Shown: one piece after another, positions 26,189-34,644 of the stretch
How positions within the stretch are numbered: position 1 is the first letter of the stretch
How the letters are laid out: each line of letters opens with the position of its first letter
Position numbers and translations under genes: made by a program
Notes under the pieces: generated by a model
Database searches by the model: none
What the model was told of the DNA's origin: nothing
What the model saw: the letters and a program-made list of their open reading frames with translations, nothing else
NCBI RefSeq assembly: GCF_001655005.1
Contig: NZ_LXET01000054.1
Location: 62,001 to 126,000 of the forward strand
Direction of reading: 5' to 3'
Source of the DNA: Hafnia paralvei ATCC 29927
GTDB taxonomy: Bacteria > Pseudomonadota > Gammaproteobacteria > Enterobacterales > Enterobacteriaceae
DNA length: 64,000 bases

Positions 26189-27029
26189 CGTGCTAACCGG
26201 CTATAACTTTGGTTATCTGGATGAACAAACCAAGCGCATGATCCGCCGCGCTATCCTTAAAGCGATCGCGATCCCCGGCTATCAGGTTCCTTTTGGCGGT
26301 CGCGAAATGCCAATGCCCTACGGCTGGGGAACCGGCGGGATCCAGCTAACTGCCAGCGTCATTGGTGAGTCAGATACGCTAAAAGTGATCGATCAAGGTG
26401 CAGATGACACCACCAACGCGGTTTCTATTCGTCGCTTTTTCCAGCGCGTCACCGGCGTGAAGACGACCGAAACCACCGCCGACGCCACGCTGATCCAAAC
26501 TCGCCATCGCATTCCTGAAACGCCGCTGCGTGAAGATCAAATCATCATTTACCAAGTGCCAATGCCTGAACCGCTGCGTTTTATCGAACCTCGCGAAACT
26601 GAAACCCGCAAAATGCATGCTCTGGAAGAGTACGGCGTGATGCAGGTGAAATTGTATGAGGATATTGCGCGCTTTGGACATATCGCCACTACCTATGACT
26701 ATCCGGTCAAAGTGAACAACCGCTATGTGATGGCTCCATCGCCGATCCCTAAATTTGATAATCCAAAGATGAACATGATGCCAGCGCTACAGCTATTTGG
26801 TGCCGGTCGTGAAAAGAGGATCTATGCAGTTCCCCCGTTCACCAAAGTGGAAAGTCTCGACTTTGACGATCATCCCTTTAGCGTCCAGAAGTGGGATCAA
26901 CCCTGTGCAATCTGCGGCTCGAAGCAGAGCTATCTGGATGAAGTGGTCCTCGACGATCAAGGCGCACGCATGTTCGTTTGCTCGGATACCGATTTCTGCC
27001 GCCAGCACAATGAGGCCAATGCGCAATGA
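26181..27029 (+). CDS. phnJ: Carbon-phosphorus lyase PhnJ (radical SAM)
   Basis: Radical-SAM enzyme that breaks the C-P bond of ribose 1-phosphonate 5-phosphate, releasing the alkane (methane from methylphosphonate). 282 residues. The unusual cluster ligands are C242, C245 and C267 (PCAICG and MFVCSD), with C273 proposed to act as the thiyl radical and G33 (IAIPGYQ) as the glycyl radical. The ATG at 26181 follows AGGAGA and matches the E. coli start; the longer frame from 26079 lies within phnI. It overlaps phnI by 8 bp and phnK by 4 bp. Confidence 0.97.
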   Translation: MTNVLTGYNFGYLDEQTKRMIRRAILKAIAIPGYQVPFGGREMPMPYGWGTGGIQLTASVIGESDTLKVIDQGADDTTNAVSIRRFFQRVTGVKTTETTADATLIQTRHRIPETPLREDQIIIYQVPMPEPLRFIEPRETETRKMHALEEYGVMQVKLYEDIARFGHIATTYDYPVKVNNRYVMAPSPIPKFDNPKMNMMPALQLFGAGREKRIYAVPPFTKVESLDFDDHPFSVQKWDQPCAICGSKQSYLDEVVLDDQGARMFVCSDTDFCRQHNEANAQ

Positions 27030-27832
27030 ATAACACAGATTCGATTTTCTCCGCGCCAGAGAATGACCTGCCGCTGCTTTCCGTGAATAACCTGACTCAT
27101 CTCTATGCGCCGGGCAAAGGTTTTAGCGATGTCACCTTCGATCTCTATCCAGGAGAAGTGCTGGGGATCGTCGGTGAATCAGGCTCAGGAAAAACAACGC
27201 TGCTTAAAGCGATCTCAGCCCGACTCACGCCACAACAAGGCAGCATTCGTTACCTAAGTACTCAAGGCGTACGCGATTTATATGCCATGAGTGAAAGCGA
27301 TCGCCGGCGTCTGTTACGTACCGAATGGGGCGTGGTACATCAACATCCTCTCGATGGTTTACGCCCCCACGTATCAGCCGGTGGCAATATCGGCGAGCGC
27401 CTGATGGCCGTGGGACAACGGCACTACGGCAATATCCGTGCGGAAGCGATGCGCTGGCTAGAAGACGTAGAGATCCCAGCAACCCGCATCGACGATCTAC
27501 CTACCACCTTTTCTGGTGGTATGCAGCAGCGTCTGCAAATTGCACGCAATCTAGTGACGCATCCACGCGTGGTGTTTATGGACGAGCCCACCGGCGGGCT
27601 CGACGTTTCTGTTCAAGCTCGTTTGTTGGATCTCCTGCGCACGCTGGTGGTGGATCTGCAACTTGCGGTGGTGATCGTCACCCACGATCTTGGCGTTGCG
27701 CGTCTGCTAGCACACCGTCTTCTTGTGATGAAGCAGGGAAAAGTGGTGGAAAGTGGTCTGACAGATCGTGTGCTTGACGATCCGCACCATCCCTATACCC
27801 AACTGCTGGTTTCTTCTGTCTTACAAAACTGA
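27026..27832 (+). CDS. phnK: C-P lyase complex ABC-type ATPase PhnK
   Basis: Soluble ABC ATPase that binds the PhnJ face of the C-P lyase core rather than a permease. 268 residues; Walker A GESGSGKTT, Q-loop near WGVVHQHPLDGL, signature FSGGMQQRLQIARNL, Walker B VVFMDEPTGGLD. The N-terminus has about 14 extra residues (NTDSIFSAPENDLPL) compared with E. coli (252 in total), the only visible length difference. The ATG overlaps the phnJ stop (ATGA). Confidence 0.96.
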   Translation: MNNTDSIFSAPENDLPLLSVNNLTHLYAPGKGFSDVTFDLYPGEVLGIVGESGSGKTTLLKAISARLTPQQGSIRYLSTQGVRDLYAMSESDRRRLLRTEWGVVHQHPLDGLRPHVSAGGNIGERLMAVGQRHYGNIRAEAMRWLEDVEIPATRIDDLPTTFSGGMQQRLQIARNLVTHPRVVFMDEPTGGLDVSVQARLLDLLRTLVVDLQLAVVIVTHDLGVARLLAHRLLVMKQGKVVESGLTDRVLDDPHHPYTQLLVSSVLQN

Positions 27833-27841
27833 GCGAAAATT

Positions 27842-28531
27842 ATGACTACAACGACACGCTTACGCGTTGAAAACCTGAGTAAAACCTTCGTGTTGCATCA
27901 TCAGAATAGCATCCATTTGCCAGTGCTAGCGGGCGCATCATTAGAGGTTCACTCTGGCGAATGTGTAGTGTTGCATGGCCACTCAGGCAGCGGAAAATCA
28001 ACGCTATTGCGTTCACTCTACGCCAATTATCTTCCTGACGAGGGCAGCATCTGGGTGAATCATCAAGGCGAATGGCTGGATATGGTTCAGGCTCCGGCAC
28101 GACAAATTCTTGCGGTACGCCGCAAAACCATTGGCTGGGTAAGCCAGTTTCTACGCGTGATCCCGCGGATTAGCGCTTTAGAGGTGGTTATGCAGCCCAT
28201 GCTGGAGCTTGGCTTTGAACGCCAAGCCTGCGAGCAAAAAGCCGCCGCTCTGTTAACTCGCCTCAACGTCCCCGAACGCCTGTGGCACTTAGCGCCCTCT
28301 ACCTTTTCCGGCGGTGAACAACAGCGGGTAAATATCGCGCGAGGATTTGTCGTCGATTACCCCATTTTATTACTTGATGAACCCACCGCATCGCTGGACA
28401 CCACCAACAGCGCGGCTGTTGTAAGCCTGATTGACGAAGCCAAAGCACGTGGGGCTGCCATTGTGGGTATTTTCCACGATGAAGCCGTACGCAATCACGT
28501 AGCAGATCGTCTGCATGTGATGACTGAATAG
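27842..28531 (+). CDS. phnL: C-P lyase complex ABC-type ATPase PhnL
   Basis: Second soluble ATPase of the pathway; required with PhnGHI to form the ribosyl triphosphonate and able to join PhnK on the core complex. 229 residues (E. coli 226): Walker A GHSGSGKST, Q-loop GWVSQFLRVIPRI, signature FSGGEQQRVNIARGF, Walker B ILLLDEPTASLD. Nine bp after phnK and 12 bp before phnM. Confidence 0.96.
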   Translation: MTTTTRLRVENLSKTFVLHHQNSIHLPVLAGASLEVHSGECVVLHGHSGSGKSTLLRSLYANYLPDEGSIWVNHQGEWLDMVQAPARQILAVRRKTIGWVSQFLRVIPRISALEVVMQPMLELGFERQACEQKAAALLTRLNVPERLWHLAPSTFSGGEQQRVNIARGFVVDYPILLLDEPTASLDTTNSAAVVSLIDEAKARGAAIVGIFHDEAVRNHVADRLHVMTE

Positions 28532-28543
28532 CGGAGCAAAACC

Positions 28544-29680
28544 ATGATCATTAATAACGTCAAACTGGTGCTGGAAAACGAAGTGGTTACGGGTTCGATC
28601 GAGGTTCAAGATGGCGTGATCCGCACCGTTGCCGACAGCGATAGTCGTTTACCCGAAGCGCTAGACGGCAACGGTGGCTGGCTTCTACCTGGGCTAATTG
28701 AATTGCACACCGATAATCTCGATAAGTTTTTTACTCCGCGCCCCAAAGTCAGTTGGCCAGCGCATTCAGCCATGAGCAGCCACGATGCATTAATGGTTTC
28801 CAGCGGCATTACTACCGTACTCGATGCGGTGGCGCTCGGTGATGTACGCGACGGCGGCGACCGTTTAGACAATCTGGAAAAGATGATCAACGCAGTGATC
28901 GATAGCCAGCAACGCGGAGTGAATCGTGCTGAGCATCGTCTGCACCTGCGTTGTGAACTTCCGCATCACAGTACGTTGCCGCTGCTTCAACAGTTGATTG
29001 AGAAACGTGGCGTCTCTCTGGTTTCGCTGATGGATCACTCCCCCGGTCAGCGTCAGTTCGTCAATCCGCAAAAATACCGCGAATATTTCCAAGGCAAATA
29101 TCATCTCAGCGATGAGCAGATGGATACCTATGAACGCGAGCAGTTAGAAAACGCCGAGCGTTGGTCACAGCCTAATCGACATGCCATTGCTGAGCTTTGT
29201 CGCTCACGAGGTATCGCACTTGCCAGCCATGATGATGCCACCGAGGCGCACGCAGACGAATCACATAAACTGGGCAGCGTGATAGCCGAATTCCCGACTA
29301 CCGCCGAAGCCGCGCATGCGTCACACCAGCGCGGTTTACAGGTCATGATGGGAGCCCCCAATATCGTGCGTGGTGGCTCGCATTCTGGGAATGTCGCCGC
29401 TCACGAGCTCGCCTCATTGGGCGTGCTGGATATCCTCTCTTCTGACTACTACCCCGCAAGCCTGCTTGATGCCGCATTCAGCGTAGCAGCCTGCGACAGC
29501 AATGCGTTTACGCTGCCGCAGGCTATATCCTTAGTGACGCGTAACCCAGCCAAAGCCCTCGGGTTATCCGACCGTGGCATACTGGCTGAAGGCAAAAGAG
29601 CCGATCTGGTGTTAGCACAGCGTCATGGCGAGCACGTTCATGTCAATCATGTCTGGCGCGAAGGCATACGGGTATTCTGA
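28544..29680 (+). CDS. phnM: Alpha-D-ribose 1-methylphosphonate 5-triphosphate diphosphatase PhnM
   Basis: Amidohydrolase-superfamily enzyme that releases pyrophosphate from the ribosyl triphosphonate, giving the PhnJ substrate. 378 residues, the E. coli length. The metal-binding start of the barrel is seen as PGLIELHTDNLDKF (the usual HxH replaced by HTD), with later conserved segments SLMDHSPGQRQF, ALASHDDATEAH and SSDYYPASLL. It overlaps phnN by one base. Confidence 0.97.
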   Translation: MIINNVKLVLENEVVTGSIEVQDGVIRTVADSDSRLPEALDGNGGWLLPGLIELHTDNLDKFFTPRPKVSWPAHSAMSSHDALMVSSGITTVLDAVALGDVRDGGDRLDNLEKMINAVIDSQQRGVNRAEHRLHLRCELPHHSTLPLLQQLIEKRGVSLVSLMDHSPGQRQFVNPQKYREYFQGKYHLSDEQMDTYEREQLENAERWSQPNRHAIAELCRSRGIALASHDDATEAHADESHKLGSVIAEFPTTAEAAHASHQRGLQVMMGAPNIVRGGSHSGNVAAHELASLGVLDILSSDYYPASLLDAAFSVAACDSNAFTLPQAISLVTRNPAKALGLSDRGILAEGKRADLVLAQRHGEHVHVNHVWREGIRVF

Positions 29681-30243
29681 TGGGAAAATTAATTTATCTG
29701 GTTGGCGCATCGGGATCGGGTAAAGACAGTTTGCTGCAGGCGCTACGCAAGCAGCAAACCATCCCACTGCTGGTTGCGCATCGCTATATCACTCGAGCCT
29801 GCAATGCAGGCTCTGAAAACCATATTGAGCTGAGTGAAACCGAATTTATGCAACGCCGGAGCCAAGGGCTTTTCGCGCTAAACTGGCAGGCTAACCAGCA
29901 CTACTATGCACTGGGAATCGAAATCGATCAGTGGTTGGCACAGGGGATTAACGTGGTGGTGAACGGCTCACGTGCCCATCTTCCTTTCGCACGTGAACGC
30001 TACGGTAACGCTATGCTGGCGGTTTGCTTACAAGTTTCTCCTAACATACTCCGTCAACGGCTACAGGCTCGAGGACGTGAAACTCCTCAGCAAATTGAGC
30101 AACGTTTACAGCGAGCGAGAGATTATCAGCTAGCTGAAAACGCGGGTTGCTACTATTTGAACAATAATGATGGCTTGTCCCACACGGTTCAGGCTTTTTT
30201 ACGCTTGATGGTTGAAACGACGCCCGTATCCGTTTCAGCATAA
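29680..30243 (+). CDS. phnN: Ribose 1,5-bisphosphokinase PhnN
   Basis: Kinase that converts ribose 1,5-bisphosphate to PRPP, returning the ribose unit of C-P lyase to metabolism. 187 residues of the guanylate-kinase-like fold; P-loop GASGSGKDSLLQAL at about 9-22 and R-x-I-T-R-A in HRYITRACNAG, typical of the family. E. coli PhnN is 185 residues. The start overlaps the phnM stop. Confidence 0.95.
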   Translation: MGKLIYLVGASGSGKDSLLQALRKQQTIPLLVAHRYITRACNAGSENHIELSETEFMQRRSQGLFALNWQANQHYYALGIEIDQWLAQGINVVVNGSRAHLPFARERYGNAMLAVCLQVSPNILRQRLQARGRETPQQIEQRLQRARDYQLAENAGCYYLNNNDGLSHTVQAFLRLMVETTPVSVSA

Positions 30244-30258
30244 ATTAGAGGCACTTTC

Positions 30259-30702
30259 ATGTCTGACATTATTTTACGCCCCGCCACCGCGTTGGATGAA
30301 GCCGCCGTTTACCGGTTAATTTGCGAACTGGAACAGTGTGAATTTGATTCTGTCGCCTTCGCCAAAGGCTATGCGATGAATTTGGCTAATCCACATGTGC
30401 ACTACACCTTAGCCACGCGAGGTCATGAGATACTGGGTTTTATCGGTATCCATCTGCAATACCATTTGCACCATGTGAACTGGATTGCTGAAATTCAAGA
30501 ACTGGTTATCTCACCGCAGGCTCGCGGCGCTGGTGTTGGGAAAGCGCTATTGCGCTGGGCGGAGAATATCGCCTGTGAATTAGGTGCAGAGCAGATCGAG
30601 CTGTCTACCCGCGCGACACGCCACGACGCCCACCGTTTTTATCTGCGTGAGGGCTATCTACATACCCACTTCCGTTTCGTTAAGCCGTTGTCGGAGCTGT
30701 AG
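30259..30702 (+). CDS. phnO: Aminoalkylphosphonate N-acetyltransferase PhnO
   Basis: GNAT-fold enzyme that acetylates (aminomethyl)phosphonate and related aminoalkylphosphonates so C-P lyase can use them. 147 residues (E. coli 144). Acetyl-CoA binding motif A is seen as ELVISPQARGAGVGKALLRW, and the FYLREGY segment follows. Two bp separate it from phnP. Confidence 0.94.
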   Translation: MSDIILRPATALDEAAVYRLICELEQCEFDSVAFAKGYAMNLANPHVHYTLATRGHEILGFIGIHLQYHLHHVNWIAEIQELVISPQARGAGVGKALLRWAENIACELGAEQIELSTRATRHDAHRFYLREGYLHTHFRFVKPLSEL

Positions 30703-30704
30703 CA

Positions 30705-31493
30705 ATGAGCACTCTCAAGCTGACGTTTTTAGGCACCGGCGGTGCACAACAAGTTCCAGCTTTTGGCTGCGAATGTGCAGCCTGCCTGCGAGCCCAGCAG
30801 CAACCGTCTTATCGACGAAAACCCTGTAGCGCGATGCTGGAATATAACGGCGCGCTCACGCTGCTTGATGCCGGCTTACACGATCTCACTGAACGCTTCA
30901 CGCCTACACAAATTAGCCAATTTCTGCTGACGCATTATCATATGGATCACGTCCAAGGATTATTTCCGTTACGTTGGGGAATGGGGGCGGCCATTCCAGT
31001 TTATGGCCCCCCAGATGAACTGGGCTGCGACGATTTATTCAAACATCCGGGGATGCTTGATTTTAACCATCGGTTGAACGCATTTGAGCCATTTTATTTA
31101 CAGGAGCTGCAGGTGACGCCGCTGCCGCTCAATCACTCCAAGCTGACATTTGGCTATCTTCTGGCAACGCCCGATCGCCGCATTGCCTATCTGACAGATA
31201 CTGCCGGATTACCCGAGTCCACGTTAAACGTCTTACGCCACCAGCCACCGGAAATCATCATTATCGATTGTAGCTATGAGCCACGGGCTTTCACTCCGAA
31301 AAATCATAACGACCTCAATACGGTGGTTGAATTACAGAAAGAGATTGGCTGCCAGAAAATATGGCTGACACATATTAGTCATCAGTTCGATTTATGGATG
31401 ATGGAAAATGCGCTACCCAAGGGGATTGAAGCGGCCAGAGATGGGTTAACGCTGACCGCAAAAGCTGACGGGTATGACTACGCGTATTTTTGA
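30705..31493 (+). CDS. phnP: Phosphoribosyl 1,2-cyclic phosphodiesterase PhnP
   Basis: Metallo-beta-lactamase-fold phosphodiesterase that opens ribose 1,2-cyclic phosphate 5-phosphate, the product of PhnJ. 262 residues. The metal site is H77-Y-H79-M-D81-H82 in LLTHYHMDHVQG, and the family's structural zinc cysteines lie in the N-terminal FGCECAACLRAQ. Last gene of the operon. Its 3' end overlaps the convergent yraR by 16 bp, so no ordinary terminator separates them. Confidence 0.96.
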   Translation: MSTLKLTFLGTGGAQQVPAFGCECAACLRAQQQPSYRRKPCSAMLEYNGALTLLDAGLHDLTERFTPTQISQFLLTHYHMDHVQGLFPLRWGMGAAIPVYGPPDELGCDDLFKHPGMLDFNHRLNAFEPFYLQELQVTPLPLNHSKLTFGYLLATPDRRIAYLTDTAGLPESTLNVLRHQPPEIIIIDCSYEPRAFTPKNHNDLNTVVELQKEIGCQKIWLTHISHQFDLWMMENALPKGIEAARDGLTLTAKADGYDYAYF

Positions 31494-32107
31494 ATCTGCT
31501 CGGATTCAATAATCTGCAAACGATACGGCGGTGGATTACGCGCTGATTTCAACATCGCCATAGCAACGGCCGACGCTTCAACCGCCTTCCACTTTTCAGG
31601 TAGCAGCTTAAAGATAGGCTCCGAAATCTGTTCTAACAGTCGTGGTTTAGAGCGTCCGCCCTGTAACATCGAAGGACGCAAAATCGTTAAGAATTGCCAC
31701 GCCTGTAGCTCTAGTGCCTTTTCCATTTCCCCTTTAGTGCGGCTATAAAGGAATGATGACTCTGGATTCGCACCTAACGCGCTCACCACCACATAGTGCT
31801 GGCAACCATTTTTCAACGCAACAGAGCCACATTCAACGACCAACGTATAATCAACGTAGCGAAACGCAGCATCACTGCCAGCATCTTTGCGCGTGGTGCC
31901 TAAACAGCAAAACGCGATATCGATCGGGGTCGTCCATGTTGCCATCGTGGCACAGAGATCGTCTGCAACTGGATTCACCAGTTTTTCTGATGGCGGCAGT
32001 GGCTTCCGCGTTGGGGCATATATCTTGCTGATGCCCGGATCTTGCTCTAGAAGTTTGAGTAGTTCACTTCCGACCAAACCGGTCGCGCCTAACAATAAAG
32101 TTTTCAT
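31478..32107 (-). CDS. yraR: NAD(P)-binding SDR-like protein YraR
   Basis: A 209-residue Rossmann-fold protein of the atypical short-chain dehydrogenase/NAD(P)H-binding group (related to TIP30/HTATIP2). The dinucleotide motif is LLGATGLVGSELL at residues 4-16; FCCLGTTRKDAGS and YVVVSALGANPES are further family blocks, and YSRTKGEME supplies the Y-x3-K pair. Reaction unknown. The stop codons of yraR and phnP lie face to face within a 16-bp overlap. As in E. coli, yhbP lies upstream, but yhbO is missing. Confidence 0.9.
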   Translation of the reverse strand: MKTLLLGATGLVGSELLKLLEQDPGISKIYAPTRKPLPPSEKLVNPVADDLCATMATWTTPIDIAFCCLGTTRKDAGSDAAFRYVDYTLVVECGSVALKNGCQHYVVVSALGANPESSFLYSRTKGEMEKALELQAWQFLTILRPSMLQGGRSKPRLLEQISEPIFKLLPEKWKAVEASAVAMAMLKSARNPPPYRLQIIESEQIQKYA

Positions 32108-32229
32108 CCGTTATCCTCCCTCTCTTGAGTATAACGCTAGAAAAGCAGAGGGTATGAACTTCAGACATTAAGTTTCAGTGATACATATCTAAGTATTGTG
32201 ACATCTAAACCGATGAAGCTGGATTATTC

Positions 32230-32664
32230 TTATTCGGGATCCCTCTCCCAGTGAATTTTCTTAGCAAAACCCAGTTTGTTGTCCGTCATTTTGATCTGAT
32301 GAAGCGAAAGCTGCCACACCGGCGCAGACATGAGCCTCGCCGCCGGAAACTGTTGATAATAGAGACTACGCGCGCGCTGTTCCTCTTCCCCTTGCAATTG
32401 AACCGCCTCGCCAGAGAATTGTAGGCCACGAATCAGCGCAATGGTTTTAGTTTGGTGTGCGATGGTGCCAGCAACCTTAGGATTATTGAGCAGCATCCCA
32501 CCATGGCGCGTGCGGGTTTCAGTCATAAAATAGAGCGCCATCCGCACCTCATCAAACACATAAAAGCAGTTAGCGCACCACATCTCGCCTTCCCAACAGG
32601 TCGCTAGCGTGAGCACATGCTGAGCATTCAAAAAGCGGCAAATATGCTCTTTATCGGTTGTCAT
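32230..32664 (-). CDS. yhbP: Pyridoxamine-phosphate-oxidase-like flavin-binding protein YhbP
   Basis: A 144-residue split-beta-barrel protein of the PNPOx-like family, orthologous to E. coli YhbP (147). Matching blocks include MWCANCFYVFDE and TIALIRGLQFSGEA, then SAPVWQLSLHQIKMTDN and GFAKKIHW. It may bind a flavin or related cofactor; no reaction is known. The 122-bp gap to yraR holds no gene. It is divergent from yhbQ across 68 bp. Confidence 0.9.
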   Translation of the reverse strand: MTTDKEHICRFLNAQHVLTLATCWEGEMWCANCFYVFDEVRMALYFMTETRTRHGGMLLNNPKVAGTIAHQTKTIALIRGLQFSGEAVQLQGEEEQRARSLYYQQFPAARLMSAPVWQLSLHQIKMTDNKLGFAKKIHWERDPE

Positions 32665-32732
32665 TCGTTGGCCTCACAAGATCCTTTGATGGAGGGTATA
32701 ATGCCATAAAGACGTTAATTGGCCTTACCCTA

Positions 32733-33107
32733 ATGACCACTGAACCGCACGAAACCCTCTGGTATCTCTATCTAATCCGAACCGCTTCTGGTGCGCTTTA
32801 TACCGGCATTACCACCGACGTGGAGCGCCGGTATCAGCAGCATCAAACAGGGCGAGGAGCCAAAGCATTGCGCGGCAAGGGACCGCTGCAGCTGGCATTC
32901 AGCGACTTAGTCGGTGAACAAGGACAGGCGTTGCGGCTAGAACATCGGATTAAGCAACTGAATAAAAAGCAGAAAGAAAGATTGGTTGCTGAAAAACCAG
33001 CATTACTAGAAGTATGGTTAGAAGCTATCTTGAGCGGTAAATCGGCAGTTTCAGGCAGACATCTTAGTTCAACGCAACTGTCTGCAAAACAAACAACTAA
33101 GCAATAA
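32733..33107 (+). CDS. yhbQ: GIY-YIG domain protein YhbQ
   Basis: A single GIY-YIG nuclease-like domain of the UPF0213 group, linked in E. coli to DNA damage tolerance. 124 residues with the start MTTEPHETLWYLYLIRTA; the hallmark is seen as W-Y-L-Y-L and A-L-Y-T-G-I-T, then R..HQTGRGAKALRGKG. The ATG at 32733 is used because the longer frame from 32658 crosses the likely promoter, with TATAAT at 32697-32702. The C-terminal 25 residues (SGRHLSSTQLSAKQTTKQ) have no counterpart in the 100-residue E. coli protein. Confidence 0.88.
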   Translation: MTTEPHETLWYLYLIRTASGALYTGITTDVERRYQQHQTGRGAKALRGKGPLQLAFSDLVGEQGQALRLEHRIKQLNKKQKERLVAEKPALLEVWLEAILSGKSAVSGRHLSSTQLSAKQTTKQ

Positions 33108-33437
33108 ATCTTATAAATCAAGACGTAAACAACCTACTCCACTTCGGCAATTTGCATTTGCTCTACTGGTGAAGTCATACGTTCTCGTTATTCTTTTTTA
33201 GCGGTGCCCTGGTGAGGCGAAATCAGCATTTCCAGACAGAGCAGCCCTAGCAGATAACTTTTATAAGTTAAGCTGGTTTCTTTTAACTCTGTCACAGTCA
33301 ATATAGACACTTTTGTCCCTTGTAGGAACGGGTGAAAACCACTCTTGTAACACGTTAAGGAAAGTGATATTAAACGTGGTTTAATTTAATTAATTAGTTT
33401 CGTATTTAATTATTCACATGCAAGGGTATATTTCATA
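33108..33437 (+). other. Gene-free, AT-rich spacer at the left edge of the accessory islet
   Basis: 330 bp without a credible gene. The last 80 bp are very AT-rich (TTTAATTTAATTAATTAG) and probably carry the promoter of the GNAT gene. No direct repeats, tRNA fragment or integrase remnant is visible that would mark an attachment site. Confidence 0.5.
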
Positions 33438-33848
33438 ATGAAGATCAATGTTACGGATGCACCAAACCCACAGGATGAAGAGTATGTGATTGACAGTCTT
33501 TGGGCTCATAACAGCAAAACCGAAGCCGTCGATATCCATCCATTATTTTTGACCGTTACCGACGATAATGGAGAAATCGTTGGTGGGCTGGTAGCAAGAA
33601 CGTGGTGGGGAGGGCTTGAAGTTCAATATCTTTGGGTTAGCGATAAATATCGTAAATGCGGATATGGCCGTCAGTTAATGGTAAGAGCGGAGGCAGAAGC
33701 ATCAAAACGCGGTTGCCATATGGCTTATGTTGATACTTTCGATTTTCAGGCCAGAGGATTTTATGAAAAATTAGGCTATCGCGTTTATGGTAATTTAGAC
33801 GGTTATGCAAAAAAATTCACACGACACTACCTAGCTAAAGAAATTTAA
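33438..33848 (+). CDS. GNAT-family N-acetyltransferase
   Basis: A 136-residue single-domain GNAT protein. Motif A is clear: YLWVSDKYRKCGYGRQLMVRAEAEA (R-x-x-G-x-G at about residues 75-80), followed by the motif B block DTFDFQARGFYEKLGYRVYG. Substrate unknown. It starts a co-directional set with a LuxR-type regulator 25 bp downstream and an NCS1 permease, none of which lies between yhbQ and yhbS in E. coli. Base composition is more AT-rich than in flanking genes, consistent with acquired DNA. Confidence 0.85.
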   Translation: MKINVTDAPNPQDEEYVIDSLWAHNSKTEAVDIHPLFLTVTDDNGEIVGGLVARTWWGGLEVQYLWVSDKYRKCGYGRQLMVRAEAEASKRGCHMAYVDTFDFQARGFYEKLGYRVYGNLDGYAKKFTRHYLAKEI

Positions 33849-33873
33849 CCCTTCGTTGCGCGGTGAGGTTGAA

Positions 33874-34563
33874 ATGGATTTGCCCGAAAAGAATAATGAA
33901 ATTTATTTCAAGGGCCTCATTGCCATGATGGAACACCTGAGTGAGCCATGGGGCATTAAAGATCGCCAATCCCGCCATATCTATATGAACAAAGCGGCTT
34001 ATCTCTATACCAATACGCCATTAGACTTTGATATTGAAGGTAAGCTGGACAATGAGTTTCCTGCTCATTGGGCTGAATTCTCACCTGAATTTATCGAGCA
34101 TGATAAAAGAACTGAGGAATCTCAAGATCGCGTTACCGTAATAGAAACGCATTATTGGTATGGGAAAGATTTCCTCATGCCATTTATTAGCGAGAAGCTG
34201 CCCATTTATAATGATAAAAAAGAATTAATTGGTGTGATGTGGAACGCCAAACCGCTTAATAGCTTATCGCCGCTTAAATATATAAATCATCAAAAGCCAA
34301 GTATTCTAACCACCGAAACTAATAGTGAGACTTTTACCCGTGCGGAGCTCGACGTTATATTCCTAATGCTACAAAGGCTTTCAGTGAAAGAGATTGCAAA
34401 AATATATAACATCAGCACCAAAACAATAGAAAACAGAATCTATACGATTTATCAAAAATGTGACGTCCATACACAGCAGCAATTTGAGGAGTTCTGTCAA
34501 TTTGAGCAATTGGACAACTATATTCCTGACAGACTGGTAGCAAAGGGAATTCAGTTTATCTAA
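33874..34563 (+). CDS. PAS-like sensor / LuxR-type HTH transcriptional regulator
   Basis: A 229-residue regulator. Residues about 10-130 resemble a PAS-type sensing domain (EPWGIKDRQSRHIYMN, ending ELIGVMWNAKP). Residues about 155-205 are a GerE/LuxR helix-turn-helix (FTRAELDVIFLMLQRLSVKE, then IAKIYNISTKTIENRIYTIY). The ATG at 33874 is chosen because GTGAGG lies 6 bp upstream; an in-frame TTG at 33856 is less likely. It probably controls the adjacent acetyltransferase and permease in response to a small molecule, which is inference. AT-rich relative to neighbours. Confidence 0.85.
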   Translation: MDLPEKNNEIYFKGLIAMMEHLSEPWGIKDRQSRHIYMNKAAYLYTNTPLDFDIEGKLDNEFPAHWAEFSPEFIEHDKRTEESQDRVTVIETHYWYGKDFLMPFISEKLPIYNDKKELIGVMWNAKPLNSLSPLKYINHQKPSILTTETNSETFTRAELDVIFLMLQRLSVKEIAKIYNISTKTIENRIYTIYQKCDVHTQQQFEEFCQFEQLDNYIPDRLVAKGIQFI

Positions 34564-34644
34564 ACCCTAAATAATTTAAGTTGTAGGTACCCCATATGCA
34601 ACTTTAAATATGACGGGAATAAACCATAAAAGGCATACCTTATC

